This document shows, piece after piece, positions 1-10,790 of a stretch of DNA of 64,000 nucleotides. Both the position numbers and the translations under genes were made by a program. The notes under the pieces are model-generated. The model did no database searches, had not been told where the DNA came from, and was given only the letters and a program-made list of their open reading frames with translations. The DNA lies in the NCBI GenBank assembly GCA_047967505.1, contig CM106539.1; one strand, 5' to 3'. The DNA is from Dipteris shenzhenensis. Taxonomy: Eukaryota > Polypodiophyta > Polypodiopsida > Gleicheniales. Position 1 is the stretch's first letter; each line of letters begins with the position of its first letter.

Positions 1-658
1 GAGACCGTTCACGGATGTAGTGCTCCACTCTGCGTGAAGTGTCATTTTCTCCCCCAAAAGAGATAACTTCTATGAAGTACAACCACAATACAGAAATCCA
101 AGATAAACTCCTATGAGAACCTCATACAAGAATCATACAAAAAAGAAACGAGGTTGTCACAACAAATCTGGAGAGTGGAAGTCACAAAAAAGGCCTGTGG
201 TAGTATGCGTGAAGAGCAAACCGTGGTTCCATTACCTCATAAAGATGCCCTTTGGGACAATTTGTCTTCTTCATTCCCTGGTACCACAGTTTACGTACAC
301 ATACCCTTTCATCTAATGGTGGTAGTTTTGTTCTGCTTAGAGTCCCTCAAGATGGGTGGCTTTAGTTCTCTTGGATGTTCAAGTTCCAAAAGTTCACTTG
401 GTGGTTTTGGACCGAAATTCACTACTGTCGTGGGTCTCATTGGAGATCCTATCTAGGGGCACAGTGCTTCAATGTGTAGAGGTGGCAGGGCGTCTAAGGC
501 AATGTCATTATTGTAGGGAGCTTGGCCATTAGTCCAAGACATGCCCAAAGTTCGTGGGACGTACTGTGAGGAGACACACAAGCCACAACGGAGGCCACTC
601 AATAGCCCCCATCCTTGTAGGGCACAACCGCCACGGAATGATCTCTATACCGACACAA
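1..658. other. Unassigned DNA left of the first LTR
   Basis: I recognise no gene in this stretch. Short open frames of up to 100 codons are present, but none resembles a known protein and none has supporting splice or start context. The segment from about 480 to 600 read on the plus strand has a vague zinc-knuckle look ('RQCHYC', 'CPKFVG'), which may be a gag remnant, but this is too short to claim. Confidence 0.3.
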
Positions 659-930
659 TGTTAGAAATATTTATATTTCTAAGGCAAGGACCAATGTTAT
701 GTTAAGGGGCTAGAGGCACTTTTTTCCTTTATTAAGGATTTTTACTCCTAACCTCAATTACAGGTTGAGTTTGTTGGCAAGTTAGCACCACACATCTTTT
801 GACCCCAATTAGGGTTCATTCTAAGGTTGTGGCTCTATGATTACCGTAGCTTTGTAGTTCAATTGTGTTGCTGCAATTCCAGCTTGCTTCAGCTCTATTC
901 TCTCGTGTTCTCTTGCTTCCATTTCCAACA
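659..930 (+). repeat. Copia-type LTR (left LTR of a truncated element)
   Basis: A 272-bp segment opens with TGTTAGAAATATT and closes with TTCCAACA, giving the TG...CA ends and the short inverted termini (TGTT/AACA) usual for plant copia LTRs. Two bases after its end comes a primer-binding site for initiator-Met tRNA (933-944), which fixes its right boundary and its plus orientation. I found no second copy in the window, so the element is truncated or the partner LTR lies elsewhere. A five-base target duplication could not be checked for that reason. Confidence 0.6.
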
Positions 931-932
931 TT

Positions 933-944
933 TGGTATTAGAGC
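933..944 (+). other. Retrotransposon primer-binding site (iMet tRNA)
   Basis: TGGTATTAGAGC is the standard variant of the site complementary to the 3' end of plant initiator methionine tRNA. It lies two bases after the LTR end TTCCAACA, the spacing expected for minus-strand priming in copia elements. Confidence 0.75.
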
Positions 945-1496
945 ACGTTGCCCCCACTCCCACACCACTCCCGTGTCTCCCCTGCCCCTGTGCTTCAATT
1001 TTGTCGCGAAAGACTTCACTTTTGTCACAAAAAACTTGGCCAACACAGCTCATTTTTGCTGGCAGCCACCTCCTACACGGTCCTCTTGCTTGGGCCCACA
1101 TATGGAGAAGTTCTACTGCTATTCTAGACTTGGGCAACCAGTTTTTGAAGTTCTTTTTTGCTAATTACGTCCTGCTTTGGACCAGCCACCACCTCTTACA
1201 GGGTCATGGTTGTTAAGACACCAGTGTCTATGATAAGACACTTAAGACACGTGTCTTACCTTAAGACACATCTAGACACCCTTGAAATTTTATAAAACTT
1301 GATAGCCCTAAACTTTTGTATTTTGGCACTTTGGCACTTTGGACTTTGGACATTACAATTCAGCACTTTGGACTTTGCAAATTTGCCATCCATCACTGAT
1401 CTTGACAGTGGAGTCAAGGTCAATAGTGGCGGTATCAATGGTCACTTTGGAGCTAAGTATTGGCAATGACCTAGTAAATTCAGATTAGGATGAGAA
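945..1496 (+). mobile_element. Remnant of copia leader and gag start
   Basis: This follows the primer-binding site directly and should be the 5' leader and first part of gag. A short coding-like stretch around 1,205-1,465 is broken by frameshifts and reads 'MVVKTPVS' and later 'TDLDSGVKVNSGG'. Around 1,210-1,345 there are internal direct repeats: the motif 'AAGACAC' recurs about five times and 'ACTTTGGAC' or a close form about four times. No protease, integrase or RT follows, so the element is truncated here. Confidence 0.35.
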
Positions 1497-1696
1497 TATC
1501 ATTCCGGGCCCAAGACAAGGGCCCAAGACAAGGGGCTGACAAGTCGGCTGATGTGGGGCGTGGTTGGGCTGGTCCAAGCGGCTGGCTTTTACAGGGAAAT
1601 GGGCTGAGCCCCAGTCAGCTATCCAGTCCGCCCTTGTAGGGCTGGCTGGTCCGTTTTTTGAAGGGCCCTGGGGCCTATATAAGAGGAGCCATTTGG
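1497..1696 (+). repeat. LTR-like promoter repeat, copy 1
   Basis: This roughly 200-bp GC-rich block recurs at 2,057-2,292 in the same orientation. It ends in a strong TATA box (TATATAAG at 1,676-1,683) followed by AGGAGCCATTTGG, so it looks like the U3/TATA part of an LTR. The two copies share 'GGGCTGACAAGTC', 'GGGCTGAGCCCC' and 'GGGGCCTATATAAGAGG'. After the shared 'CATTTGG' the copies diverge completely. Confidence 0.6.
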
Positions 1697-2056
1697 CGGT
1701 GGGGTGGGGTGTACTTAGGGTTTAAGAAGTTTCCACATGGTCAGCATGATGGCTGCCATGTGAGCAGTAGTCAGACAAAGCAAAAGAGAATTGAGAGAGT
1801 ATCTGGCAATGGGGAGCCTCCATTGAGGGCAGATCTGGTAGAACAATGTCCAGAGGCTGTCCACGGATGGAGAGGGTCAGATTGTGCAGGGCATTCAGCA
1901 AGTAATGGCTGTGATGATGCAGGGACGACGTCAGCCCTGTAGCGAAGGGTACAGGAGCAGGTACAGGCCTGTCTGAAGGAGATCCGGGGCCTGGAACAGG
2001 GCTGGACAGATGCGGAATCAGCAGGGCAGGATGGCGCATCATATCGCAGCTGTTTG

Positions 2057-2292
2057 GAGATCATCCCGGGCCCACATCCCGGGCCCAAGGCAAGGGCTGG
2101 AGCTGCCCGAGGCAATGGGCTGACAAGTCAGCTGATGTGGGGCCTGGTTGGACTGGTCCAAGCCAGCCAACCAGGCTGGCTTTTGCATAGAAAGGGGCTG
2201 AGCCCCATCAGCTATCCAATCTGCCCTGGTAGGGCTGGCTGGTCGGTTTTTTGAAAGGCCCTTGGGGCCTATATAAGAGGAGCCATTTGGGC
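2057..2292 (+). repeat. LTR-like promoter repeat, copy 2
   Basis: This is the second copy of the block at 1,497-1,696, with a longer 5' part containing a short internal duplication of CCCGGGCCCA. The TATA box TATATAAG is at 2,270-2,277. Downstream (2,293-2,760) the sequence runs through a likely transcribed R/U5-like region without a recognisable primer-binding site, so I cannot place the right end of the LTR. The 560-bp spacing suggests either two nested solo LTRs or the two LTRs of a very short (TRIM-like) element. Confidence 0.55.
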
Positions 2293-2832
2293 TCATAACT
2301 TATCACCTGGAGCAGCAGATAGCAACCTGCAAGGAGCAGCAGACCAGCCTCATCTGGACCTAGGAGAGAAGAGTGTTGGAGGGCTGCAGACTAAGCTTGG
2401 AGAAGCTGCCCACCTACACTGACTACCCGGGCAGTAAGGTGGAAGGATCACTCGACAGAGAGTGTACATAAGCTCAGAGGAGCACACCGGCTCAGAGATC
2501 TAGAAAGGCCAAGGTGATGGTAGCACAGCTTTTGGTAAGGACTGAGGACCACAGTTTGGTGGGACTCATGCCTCTCGCCTATTGTATCCATTTTTGGACA
2601 GAAATATACTTTTGTTGGTGCTATATCTCTCTTGGATCTCTATCTATTTACTAGCTTGCACATACACATATGGTTGTGAAGTACACAAAGTTTGATTCCA
2701 TGGTTAAACACTTCGGTGTGCGATTCCTGGGGACACTCCATCAGCCTAAGGAAGGTGTTTATAAATTGTCGATTCCACTCTTTCATTAAATCCCAAAAAA
2801 TGCATGTTCAGTGCCCCTTATGGGGTACTAGT

Positions 2833-3247
2833 TGACATGTGCACACTAGGGACAAGTAGGCAGAGGACGAGCTAGAGTGCTCTTTGTGGGAACATGGGTT
2901 AGCAGGATTGCTTTTCATTTTTCTTGGCACTTGTGTCCTTTTCTTGGCTTTTCTTGGCCAGCACTCTTCCCTGAGGTTATAAAGGGAGGGCCGGGGCCAT
3001 AGTTGCACACACCAGCCAATGAGGGAGCAGAGCTATGAGCTAGCAACGCTAGCTGTTCACTAAGCGGTATGGGACACCAAGGGTGAGGTTTGGCTTGCAA
3101 GGCTGGACGTTTCCACGAGGCTCTCTAGGCCGGGCTCGAAGGGGCTGATCGAGTCTAGATCAGCATGGTTGGGTGGCAAGTTGCCTGCACATGATTCTGG
3201 TGTTGTAGACCATGGTTCCGATAGGGTTAGATCTATGAGGACATGAC
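2833..3247 (+). repeat. LTR of a second family, copy 1, with TATA and PBS
   Basis: The segment starts near TGACATGTGCAC and contains a TATA box (TATAAA at 2,978-2,983, followed by GGGAGGGCC). It ends a few bases before a perfect iMet primer-binding site (3,251-3,262). A partial second copy at 5,945-6,226 supports a repeated element. The left boundary is my estimate from where the two copies start to match. Only about 200 bp of possible internal sequence follows. Confidence 0.6.
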
Positions 3248-3250
3248 AGA

Positions 3251-3262
3251 TGGTATCAGAGC
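3251..3262 (+). other. Retrotransposon primer-binding site (iMet tRNA)
   Basis: TGGTATCAGAGC is a perfect match to the canonical plant copia/gypsy primer-binding site and lies directly after the LTR at 2,833-3,247. Confidence 0.8.
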
Positions 3263-3439
3263 TGCCCTATGGTGGATGACCTTGATTGTGGTTGAAGTGA
3301 TTGTGAGGTATGTAGGCAGCCTCTGCATGGCTGCCACATGTCACAAGGAGCGCCGAGTACAGGGGGTCCCACTCCCCCGCCTCCTAGCCCACCCTCCTAG
3401 CCCACATGCCTCCCCATTCCCAAAAAGAGCCGACTAGGA

Positions 3440-3636
3440 TATAGGGAGGGTCTCTCAAAGTCCTTCTTTATATCCCAAGATTCCCATGATCATCCCATGC
3501 TTATGGGATTTTTTTAGGCCCAATTATCCACATGTCACCTGCGCATCCGTCCCAAGGGCCTCTTAGCCCTCTAATACTTCACACATATTTTTCACCAAGG
3601 TTCCACCATGAAGGGGGTTAGGACCATACCTTCCAA
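3440..3636 (-). repeat. Possible minus-strand LTR start with polypurine tract
   Basis: Read on the minus strand, a purine-rich tract (GGGGGG, about 3,637-3,642) is followed by TGTTGGAAGGTATGG at 3,636 and downward. That is the usual polypurine-tract/LTR junction. A TATA-like GGATATAAAG lies about 165 bases further on (about 3,470). No matching second LTR was found, so this is a solo or truncated LTR at best. Confidence 0.35.
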
Positions 3637-4055
3637 CACCCCCCCATGGGCCTAACCCCATGAATAAACCTGACCAACCAGCAAACGGGGACGAGCATTT
3701 TTCGAGCGAAATCTTGCGAGCGTTCGAGCGAAGGAAAAAAAAAGCTTCCAACTATGCAAAAATATGACAAAAATGGATCATAAGAAAACATAGTTTCACT
3801 TAGAAATATGAAAAGTATTATAGGAATGCCTATTTTATACACGAATATTTATGTGAATCTTTTGGAATGGTGAGAACATAATGGGATGGCTTTTGAAGAA
3901 ACCCACATGTAGAGTAGACTTCTCTATGAAAATTCCCTTATGATCTCTCTTACAACTTTTTACTTAATAGGGGGTGACATTGAAAAACCTCTCTCAACCT
4001 ATCTTCATGAAAGGGTTTCTCCAAAGTAAACTCATTGAAGCAAGCCATCAAAGTA

Positions 4056-4071
4056 GTTTCGCCAGCGAAAC
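4056..4071. repeat. Small inverted repeat (7-bp arms)
   Basis: GTTTCGC (4,056-4,062) and GCGAAAC (4,065-4,071) are perfect inverted repeats separated by CA. It has the same core (TTTCGC..GCGAAA) as the larger palindrome 36 bp further on. Confidence 0.8.
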
Positions 4072-4091
4072 CCAAGTTGAACAAGGTCTTT

Positions 4092-4121
4092 CAAGGTAGT
4101 TTCGCTGGCGAAACTACCTTG
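4092..4121. repeat. Perfect 14-bp inverted repeat with 2-nt spacer
   Basis: CAAGGTAGTTTCGC at 4,092-4,105 is exactly complementary to GCGAAACTACCTTG at 4,108-4,121, with only TG between. It sits in AT-rich DNA with no gene nearby. It could extrude as a cruciform, act as a retroelement structure, or be a footprint of rearrangement. I see no protein-coding link. Confidence 0.85.
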
Positions 4122-5944
4122 GACAGCACTTTTAAAAGTGACATAACTTTCACATCCAATGTCCAAATATAGTCATTCAGCCACTCAAATTGATCGGAAA
4201 ACCCCATTTGAGCACATCTATGGGGTTATATTTTGGAAAACCTTGCATATATAGTATTAAATATTACATGTATTTTATGAGAGTGATATATAAGCCCAAG
4301 TTAATACTTATTTATAGTAATTTAAACTTCGGTAGAAACATGTCCATAAATATCTTGTTATTAATACTATAAAAACACTTGAAAGATATTGATATATGAT
4401 ATAAATGTGTTTAATAAGTAATTATTTATGTATAATATTATGATATTGAGAGTGATTATGAGGGACGTTTCTTAAATGAATTATTTTTCAATACTTTTTT
4501 AAGGTAATAACAAGGGTACAAAGGGATGTCTATGAATAAGAAGATTTATGTTATGTAGAAATGAATGAGTGACTAGTCTGTATAATTTTATGATAAAGGG
4601 ATCTAGTTCTAATAAAGATAAAAGTGTAAAAACCATGTTTCCTAAAGAAATACTATTTTTAAAATCTCTTGAAAAACACGCTCGTATAAACCTGCTCATA
4701 GGTTTTTGCTCGTAAAATTGACGCATCCCCAGCAAACAAACTCTGATCACCCCCAATAGGCCGGATCATACTAATAATGGTGACCACCCACACAGGGCCA
4801 AGTCAACCCTTGAAGCGCTGGACAGATCTTTTTCACAACACACGAATTGACGCGGGTCACCACTTCCCACGCCAGACGCCATTGCAGTCACACAGTCAGT
4901 GTCAGCCGCCACATACACAGTCACGCAGACGCCACGTGTTCACGCCACAATCCGCAGGCCAACCGCCTGCTCTATTACCACTGAAGGTAAGAAAAGAAAC
5001 AATCTGAGATAGAAAAGGATTTCGTGTGACAAAAGATCACATGCAATACAAAAGAAACCTTTAGATAAAAGACTATGCACCCCTACCAGGTTTGTTGCAG
5101 TATACAAAACTATTAGCCACAAAGGCTTGATAGATGATCACGACACATAGTAGTATTGTTTCCTTCACTCACCTATACTATATACTCCTTGTAGGAGTTC
5201 ACAACCATGCATTGTCAGAGTAGAGTTGCCAAATGGTTCATTTGACAGACCAGGACTTCATGCTCATGTGATGGCTCTGAGCAGGTGGATCTCTTGATCG
5301 TTTGTCCTTGAGCCTATACCTAGATGAATCCAGGAACATTCCCAAACCCATCCTCTAAAACACAACATAGTGCAGTTTCAATCTCATGATAGTCATTCAT
5401 AAGATTGAAAACCATAAACTCCATCATGCGTAGCAGGGACTAGCTACTATGACATCCCCACTGATGCCATCAGCGCCCAATAGTGGGTGTAGACCATAGT
5501 AAAAAAAATGCTCTCACACATACAAATCCACACACCCACACATACTTGAGCATCCGTTTATACAAAGTCTTCATACTGAGTTTCTATCCGCACTCCGGAG
5601 GTGAAGGGCAGACTCAGCCATGACGAAGACTAGCACTAAAAGAGAAGGCTAATCAAAAAGTAGTCCAAAATCTCTTCATTCAAGTTACAACTGCTTGTCA
5701 AGTCTAAACGATTTCATTTTAGTCTCTCCCAAACAAGCATCTAAATCTAGCTGATAGGGCAACGCACCATTTAAGATGGAAAGAATTATCGCAATACCAG
5801 CAGGCCGCAACTTGGTTTCGACCAATATGTGGGTTGTCTCTTGATAGTTTGTCCTTGAGCCTATTGGTTTCGACCAATAGTGGGCTGTCTCTAGCAAGTT
5901 GACTACTACTAAGTATTTATGAGCTCTAGAGTGAGCTTTTGAGC

Positions 5945-6226
5945 TAGGGGAGTATGTCATGTGCATGCTAGGGATAGGCAGGCAGATGACGGGGGCTAGA
6001 GTGCTATCTGTGGGAACATGGGTCACCAAGATTGCTTTCTTGCTTTTCTTGGCACTTGTGTGCTTTTCTTGGCTTTCTTGGTGAGCACTCTTCCCTTAGG
6101 CTATAAAGGGAGGGCCAAGGCCATAGTTGCACACACCGGCCAATGAGGTACCAGCGCACTTGTTCAGCAGGTGGTATGGAACGCCAAGGGTGAGGTTTGG
6201 CCTGCAGGGCTGCCAGTTTCCACGAG
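5945..6226 (+). repeat. LTR of the second family, copy 2 (truncated)
   Basis: This matches 2,833-3,130 in order: the ATGTGCA(C/T)..CTAGGGA start, a GAACATGGGT block, TTTTCTTGGCACTTGTG, a TATA box (TATAAA at 6,102-6,107, then GGGAGGGCC), the block CATAGTTGCACACACC and GTTTCCACGAGGCTCTCTAGG. After that the copies diverge, so this copy lacks the 3' end and the primer-binding site. Confidence 0.6.
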
Positions 6227-7503
6227 GCTCTCTAGGACGCTTTGGCTCTGGGAGGGCAGTCCAGTAGAGTGTTCTGATTATATCGGATTGGGCAATCAAA
6301 GGGCACAATGGAGGTACCCTTCTCGTACCTAATACAACTAGATGCCTCACGTTGGAGCCCTTCACAAGAATATCATTCAATGAAGCAACACATACCACAT
6401 GAGATCCTCACTAAATTTTGGTTCCACCCTTGGATTAGCATATGACCAAGGAAGATATCATACTTTCCTGGCTGGTAGCCCACAAGGACCTTCCTATTGT
6501 ACAGAGATGGGACCTGCCATCATTGTAAGGCAGAGGACCTGGAGACAATTGCCCACTTCAGGATATGGCAGTTTAGATATCAAGCCTGGTGGCCCATGGA
6601 GACCTTCCTATTGCAGAGATATTGGACCTGCCTTTGTTTTTTCCAGCATAAAATAGTGAATTTTTATTAGATAGGTAATACATTTGGTTCACTTAGGAAA
6701 AATGGATCAGCCAGCAGGGAAATGGACCCTCAGAACCAGGGTCCAGAACCATAGAACCTGTAACCGTTTCTCCGGGCTGCAGAGCACATGAACTGGTGAC
6801 CCTGGGAACCAAAACTGGAACCTGGAACCCAGAAGTCTCTTGCCAGAACCGTAAGAGTGTTCCGGATTCTGGGACCTGCTTTTGTTGCAACGCCGGGGAG
6901 TTGGAGACGATTGCCCATTACTTGTGGACTTGAGTCTTGCCTTATGGCTCACATGACTTGTATCTGGCTGACAGAGGTGTTGACATGCCTTCTCTGCGGA
7001 TATGATCTCCCTAGCCGGACAAGAGACTTGTAATGCCCAAAATAGGTAAAATGTCGCCAAAGTGCAGCACCAGCTCATGGAGTTGCGCATGGGGAGTTAT
7101 GTAAAAACACAACAGAGAAAACGTTGGACGTCCTCTGCCACATTATATCTTTCTTATTGACAAATCGGCCCAACATCGCCGTTTGCCCGAGGCAGATAGC
7201 AGACTTCACAAAAGCATTGCTGTGCTGGGAGTTACGGAAAGCTAAAGATCCGCGACCGAATATTTGATTCGTAATTAAAGCATTGTCGTTTCACTGCCAG
7301 TCTGTCTCGCTACAAGAAACTGTGGGCCTCGACGGGAAAAGCCCAAACCATGCATTATCGGTCCTTTTCCTATGCTCCAAGTAAAACTCTGTCAATGATT
7401 GTCACGTAGCAATTTACGAAGAAGGTCGCTTTTCCACGTCCTAATTTAATTGGGTTTGCTTATGTCCTTCACGCTTTCGCAATCGAATCAGGCTATTGCT
7501 TAC
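6227..7503. other. Unassigned DNA; expected to be intron 1 of LIG4 (minus)
   Basis: This lies immediately downstream of the LIG4 exon 1 splice donor on the minus strand, so if the locus is intact it is intron sequence. It holds an imperfect direct repeat: 'GGACCTTCCTATTG(T/C)A(C)AGAGAT' followed by 'GGGACCTGCC' or a variant occurs at about 6,486-6,516 and about 6,601-6,631. No second LIG4 exon could be recognised here or further left. Confidence 0.4.
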
Positions 7504-7833
7504 CTCTGCTGCCACGAGAGGGAAATTTCCAGTATTAGTGCCCCCGTGAGTCTTTCTCCAATTTAGAAGCTTCTTTGCATCCTCGGAGTCTTTAGCCAAA
7601 CCCAAGGCATCGGATATGCACCTGGCCAAAGCGGTCTCCTTCAAACCATATGTACCTCTTTCCTTGTCCAATGCTGGCAAGAGGAGTCGAAGAGCACTAA
7701 AGAACTCATGGTCAGTATAGACATGATCGAGGAAAGTACGAAGATGCTTGCGTTTCACGGCCAGCTTCTTGGTGCGGGAGACGGCCTCCAGCATGCTACA
7801 AAGCACGCTGAAATCGACGGTACTGTCAGACAT
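7504..7833 (-). CDS. LIG4: DNA ligase IV, first coding exon (N-terminal domain)
   Basis: This 110-codon exon matches the start of plant DNA ligase IV, the ATP-dependent ligase that seals double-strand breaks in non-homologous end joining with XRCC4. The residues seen belong to the N-terminal helical (DNA_ligase_A_N) domain, with 'LLPALDKERGTYGLKE' near residues 46-61 and 'ALGLAKDSEDAKKLLNWRK' near 73-91, ending 'TGNFPLVAAE'. The ATG at 7,831-7,833 begins MSDSTVDFSVL, the expected distance from the conserved block. On the minus strand the exon ends GCAGCAGAG followed by GTAAGC (from 7,503 down), a strong splice donor at the point where, from memory, plant LIG4 genes have an intron. Reading on past the donor gives unrelated residues and a stop at 7,441. 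The nucleotidyltransferase, OB-fold and BRCT parts are not seen in the window, so the gene either continues leftward across a large intron or is truncated. Confidence 0.87.
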
Positions 7834-9690
7834 GGTGAAATCGATGCAGGAATCGTCAACAATCTGTTGTGATCTGAATCAAACAATCACCAGCAAATCC
7901 GAATTCGATGAGCCCAATTCAGTCGTTGAAAGGATCGAGCCCCTATGAATCCATATACGCGCCAAGGTCATCGCCCTCTGTACCTTTGAATTTCTCCTTC
8001 AAGCTAATCTTAATTTCCCACGTGTCTGTCAACTTTACCCTGAGTCATGACTCCATGAGTGAGATTCAAATACATAGATGGGGTAAGGACCACCTCTGCA
8101 TCGCTCCCATGGCGGACAGCCAAATGTATTGGTTGTGAAACTACAAACACCCCCAGGTGGCATTCGTGGGGCTCAACCTCTCGACCAATAGGGATACAAC
8201 AGCTTAGACCAGTGCAATAGATGCCTACACTGCAAATGCCCCGCCCGGTTTCTATGTGTAAAGGGGATACGCAATGAGGTCAACTAGCACCCGTTCAATG
8301 TGTAGCAACCCTAATATTGTGATACTAATGGGCTAGGTATAATGTATACACCTACCAACAAGTAGTGAGCTATCAGCGTGATACCAATAAGCTACTTATA
8401 ATGCATGATTTTTGCAAGTCTTGTAGCTATTCTTGTACTTCTATGTAGAGGTTTGTTTTAGCACCACCTTACATGTCGACCCCTCGCACCCTATTTTAAT
8501 TGGTAGCACAAGAGCTTGCAGCCATTGAGAGTGCAAGCCTTGCATTGTCATATAGTTGATCGACCATGTCGAGCATTGTTTATCTAGTTGAGAATTAGCT
8601 AACTACAAGCATGGAAGCACGACAAGTTTGAAATACCCATTCCTTTGTGTGTGAAATGTGTGCTCTACTTTTAGGTGATGTTGGTTCTTTGCATGGTTTT
8701 ACTTTTGCTTAAAGGGTTGCATATGTGTCCTTTTGTAACGAATTCTCTTAAATGATTATCTTATTGCTTTGTGTTGCAAAGATCGCTATTGAACCTATTG
8801 AACATCATCAAGGATGTAATGCCAATAATCAAGCCAAAATTCATGTGAGGCATGCTCTTTGTTGTATTTGCAGTGTTGTTGGAGCTGATATTAAGATAGG
8901 CCTTCTTTGTAATCTACATTCTTTCCTAATTAAGGGGTATATGGTGGGAATGTTAAGTATGAAGGGAGATGCTTCCATGTGGTAACATGTCAACCAACAT
9001 TATTGCTTGAATTATGCTATCACGCATCATTTGCACATTAGTGTAGTCATAATACTAGATGATTTGAAAACGCTAATGAGACGGATGATGACATGCAACT
9101 TTTCTTGCTTTATGGTTTGGCAAGTTGAAGCCTCTACACACTTTTTTAGCCCTCCTACATGTACCACATGTTTCATGTGCGGAGACAAATGATTGGTAGT
9201 ATCAATCCTCAAGTCTATAAAGTATCACATAGCTGTTTCACGTCGTACCTTTTGACCTGGGCTAAATGATATGGAGCTACTTTCACAGATCTGCAAATAC
9301 ATAAGTAGAATTATATTTCAAATTTGTGAATATGGAAATAAAATTTAGCCAAGCCAAGGATTCGGCACTACATCTTGGTGCATACATTGTAGCTCATAGT
9401 TGACCTTTTAGTATTGGGTCATGATTGTCAAGTACTGGCAAAGCTTCAAACTCTTAGAATATTCATTGAGCCTTGGTTTTCTCAAGTAGTGAAGACATGC
9501 ATGGATAGCTAGCAAGACTTGAGGCTTTCTCAAAGGAGGTAAGTTTCAAGGCTAAATGCGTGCTAGATCTACTTGAAACAACTATGGATCACTATCAAAA
9601 AATTTAGTCCTTATTACTTTTAATTATGACTTTAGTTAGATGCTTGGGTGCACTTCTTAGCTTAGAGAACACAAGGCTTTGATAATGGAT
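7834..9690. other. LIG4 5' side and unassigned DNA
   Basis: The first few hundred bases should hold the LIG4 promoter and 5' UTR on the minus strand. I see no convincing TATA box at a usual distance. From about 8,250 to 8,420 a phrase about 'GTGATAC(T/C)AAT(G/A)GCTA' occurs twice (near 8,320 and 8,380). Short open frames at 8,752-8,985 and 9,007-9,192 resemble nothing I know. The stretch may include old copia sequence leading into the fragment that starts near 9,800. Confidence 0.3.
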
Positions 9691-9799
9691 GAGAGGATGA
9701 AGTTGACCCCAAGGGTAACAAGTGTATTTTCATCAATGATAGTGATGAATATGTTATCTAGTAATAAAGAAGACTAATGTGAGTTAAGATACAGCCTTT

Positions 9800-10790
9800 C
9801 TAGGAACAAAGGCTCGACCAATGTGGTTGATCTTGATGCATCCATGAAAGCACCCGATTTACTTTCAAAGGAAAGGAAGAGGTGGAGCAAGTTGAAGAAG
9901 CCACCCAAAAAAGCAAAATGAAGACCCTAGAAGACACTTCTTGTGTGATTGAAGTAAGCCCCAAAATATTTAGACTGCAAGATGGATGATCTACTAGATA
10001 GAGCTTTAAATTAGAATATCGAATACTAGCGTGTCTTTTCAAGTATGAGACAAGAGGTATGGGGAAAACTTGATCATCATAAGTGACCACATAGTGAAGA
10101 CACGTGGAGAATCTAGCAAATACGAAAAAGAGAAGACACATCAAGGAGATTTAGGATGTCAATGTTCTACTTCAAAAGAAGTTCAAAGATGTTGTCCCTT
10201 CCAATAAAAGAAAGGAGTTTAAGATGCTTTTATCGATGATAGATATGAGATTTCTCGTTATTTTATTGGGATACAAGTGTAGTAATCCAACAAGATCTTT
10301 GTTTTGCAACAATAAAATTTCAAAGTTATAGCTACTAGTGGGAGTCAACCTTAACACAGAAGACACTTCATAGCTAATGGATGAAAGCAACATTTTCTCT
10401 ATCTTTGACTAAAGAAGAATACATAGAAGCATACATAGCAATCTTTAGTGTGCTTGATCCAATTGATACTTGATGTTTTAATGGAGGATGCTAGGATGAT
10501 ATGGTTTGACAATCTAAGTTGTATACTATTGCCAAGGGCCCAATGTTTGTGCTCACATGAGGTTTTATATTATTTCATTAGCAATTAGCTACTCGATAAG
10601 CAAATAATCTGATGTATTGTCCTATTACACAAAATGCCTCTAATGTATATGTTCACAATATCCCTTGGAAGAGAACAAATGTAAGATGGATAATATTTAA
10701 AGGGAGATCCATCTTGTGATTACAAGGGGATGCGATAATATTTAAAGGGAGTTCCATCTTATGATCCATTGTATTAGGAGGAAAGAGGGC
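9800..10790 (+). pseudogene. Heavily decayed copia RT/RNase H remnant
   Basis: With several frameshifts, the plus strand reads in the order of a copia polyprotein C-terminus. There is 'FIDDRYEISRYFIGIQV' near 10,225-10,275 (RT end, cf. the usual F..G.I.YFLGI.V), 'LTKEEYIEAYIA' near 10,405 (RNase H, cf. LSS.EAEY.A) and 'DNLSCI' near 10,505-10,530 (cf. DN.SAI). The fragment ends with 'FKGRSIL' near 10,700-10,720. A short direct repeat follows: AATATTTAAAGGGAG(A/T)TCCATCTT at about 10,691 and 10,737. Many stops show that this is long dead. The family call rests on motif order only. Confidence 0.45.

Larger units (their letters stand above)
3643..5930. other. Non-coding stretch, mostly unassigned
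   Basis: I see no gene here. The region 3,680-3,740 is dense in 'GCGAA/TTCGC' motifs and is followed by the two small palindromes listed separately. From 4,190 to 4,760 it is strongly AT-rich with no coding character. Between 5,440 and 5,900 the phrase 'CTCTTGATAGTTTGTCCTTGAGCCTAT' or a variant occurs near 5,292 and 5,838, indicating an imperfect local duplication. Confidence 0.4.

Noticed and set aside
6707-7090. 127-codon minus-strand frame as LIG4 exon 2
   Set aside because: It has no resemblance to ligase IV after the AAE junction, and its start is not preceded by a good acceptor.
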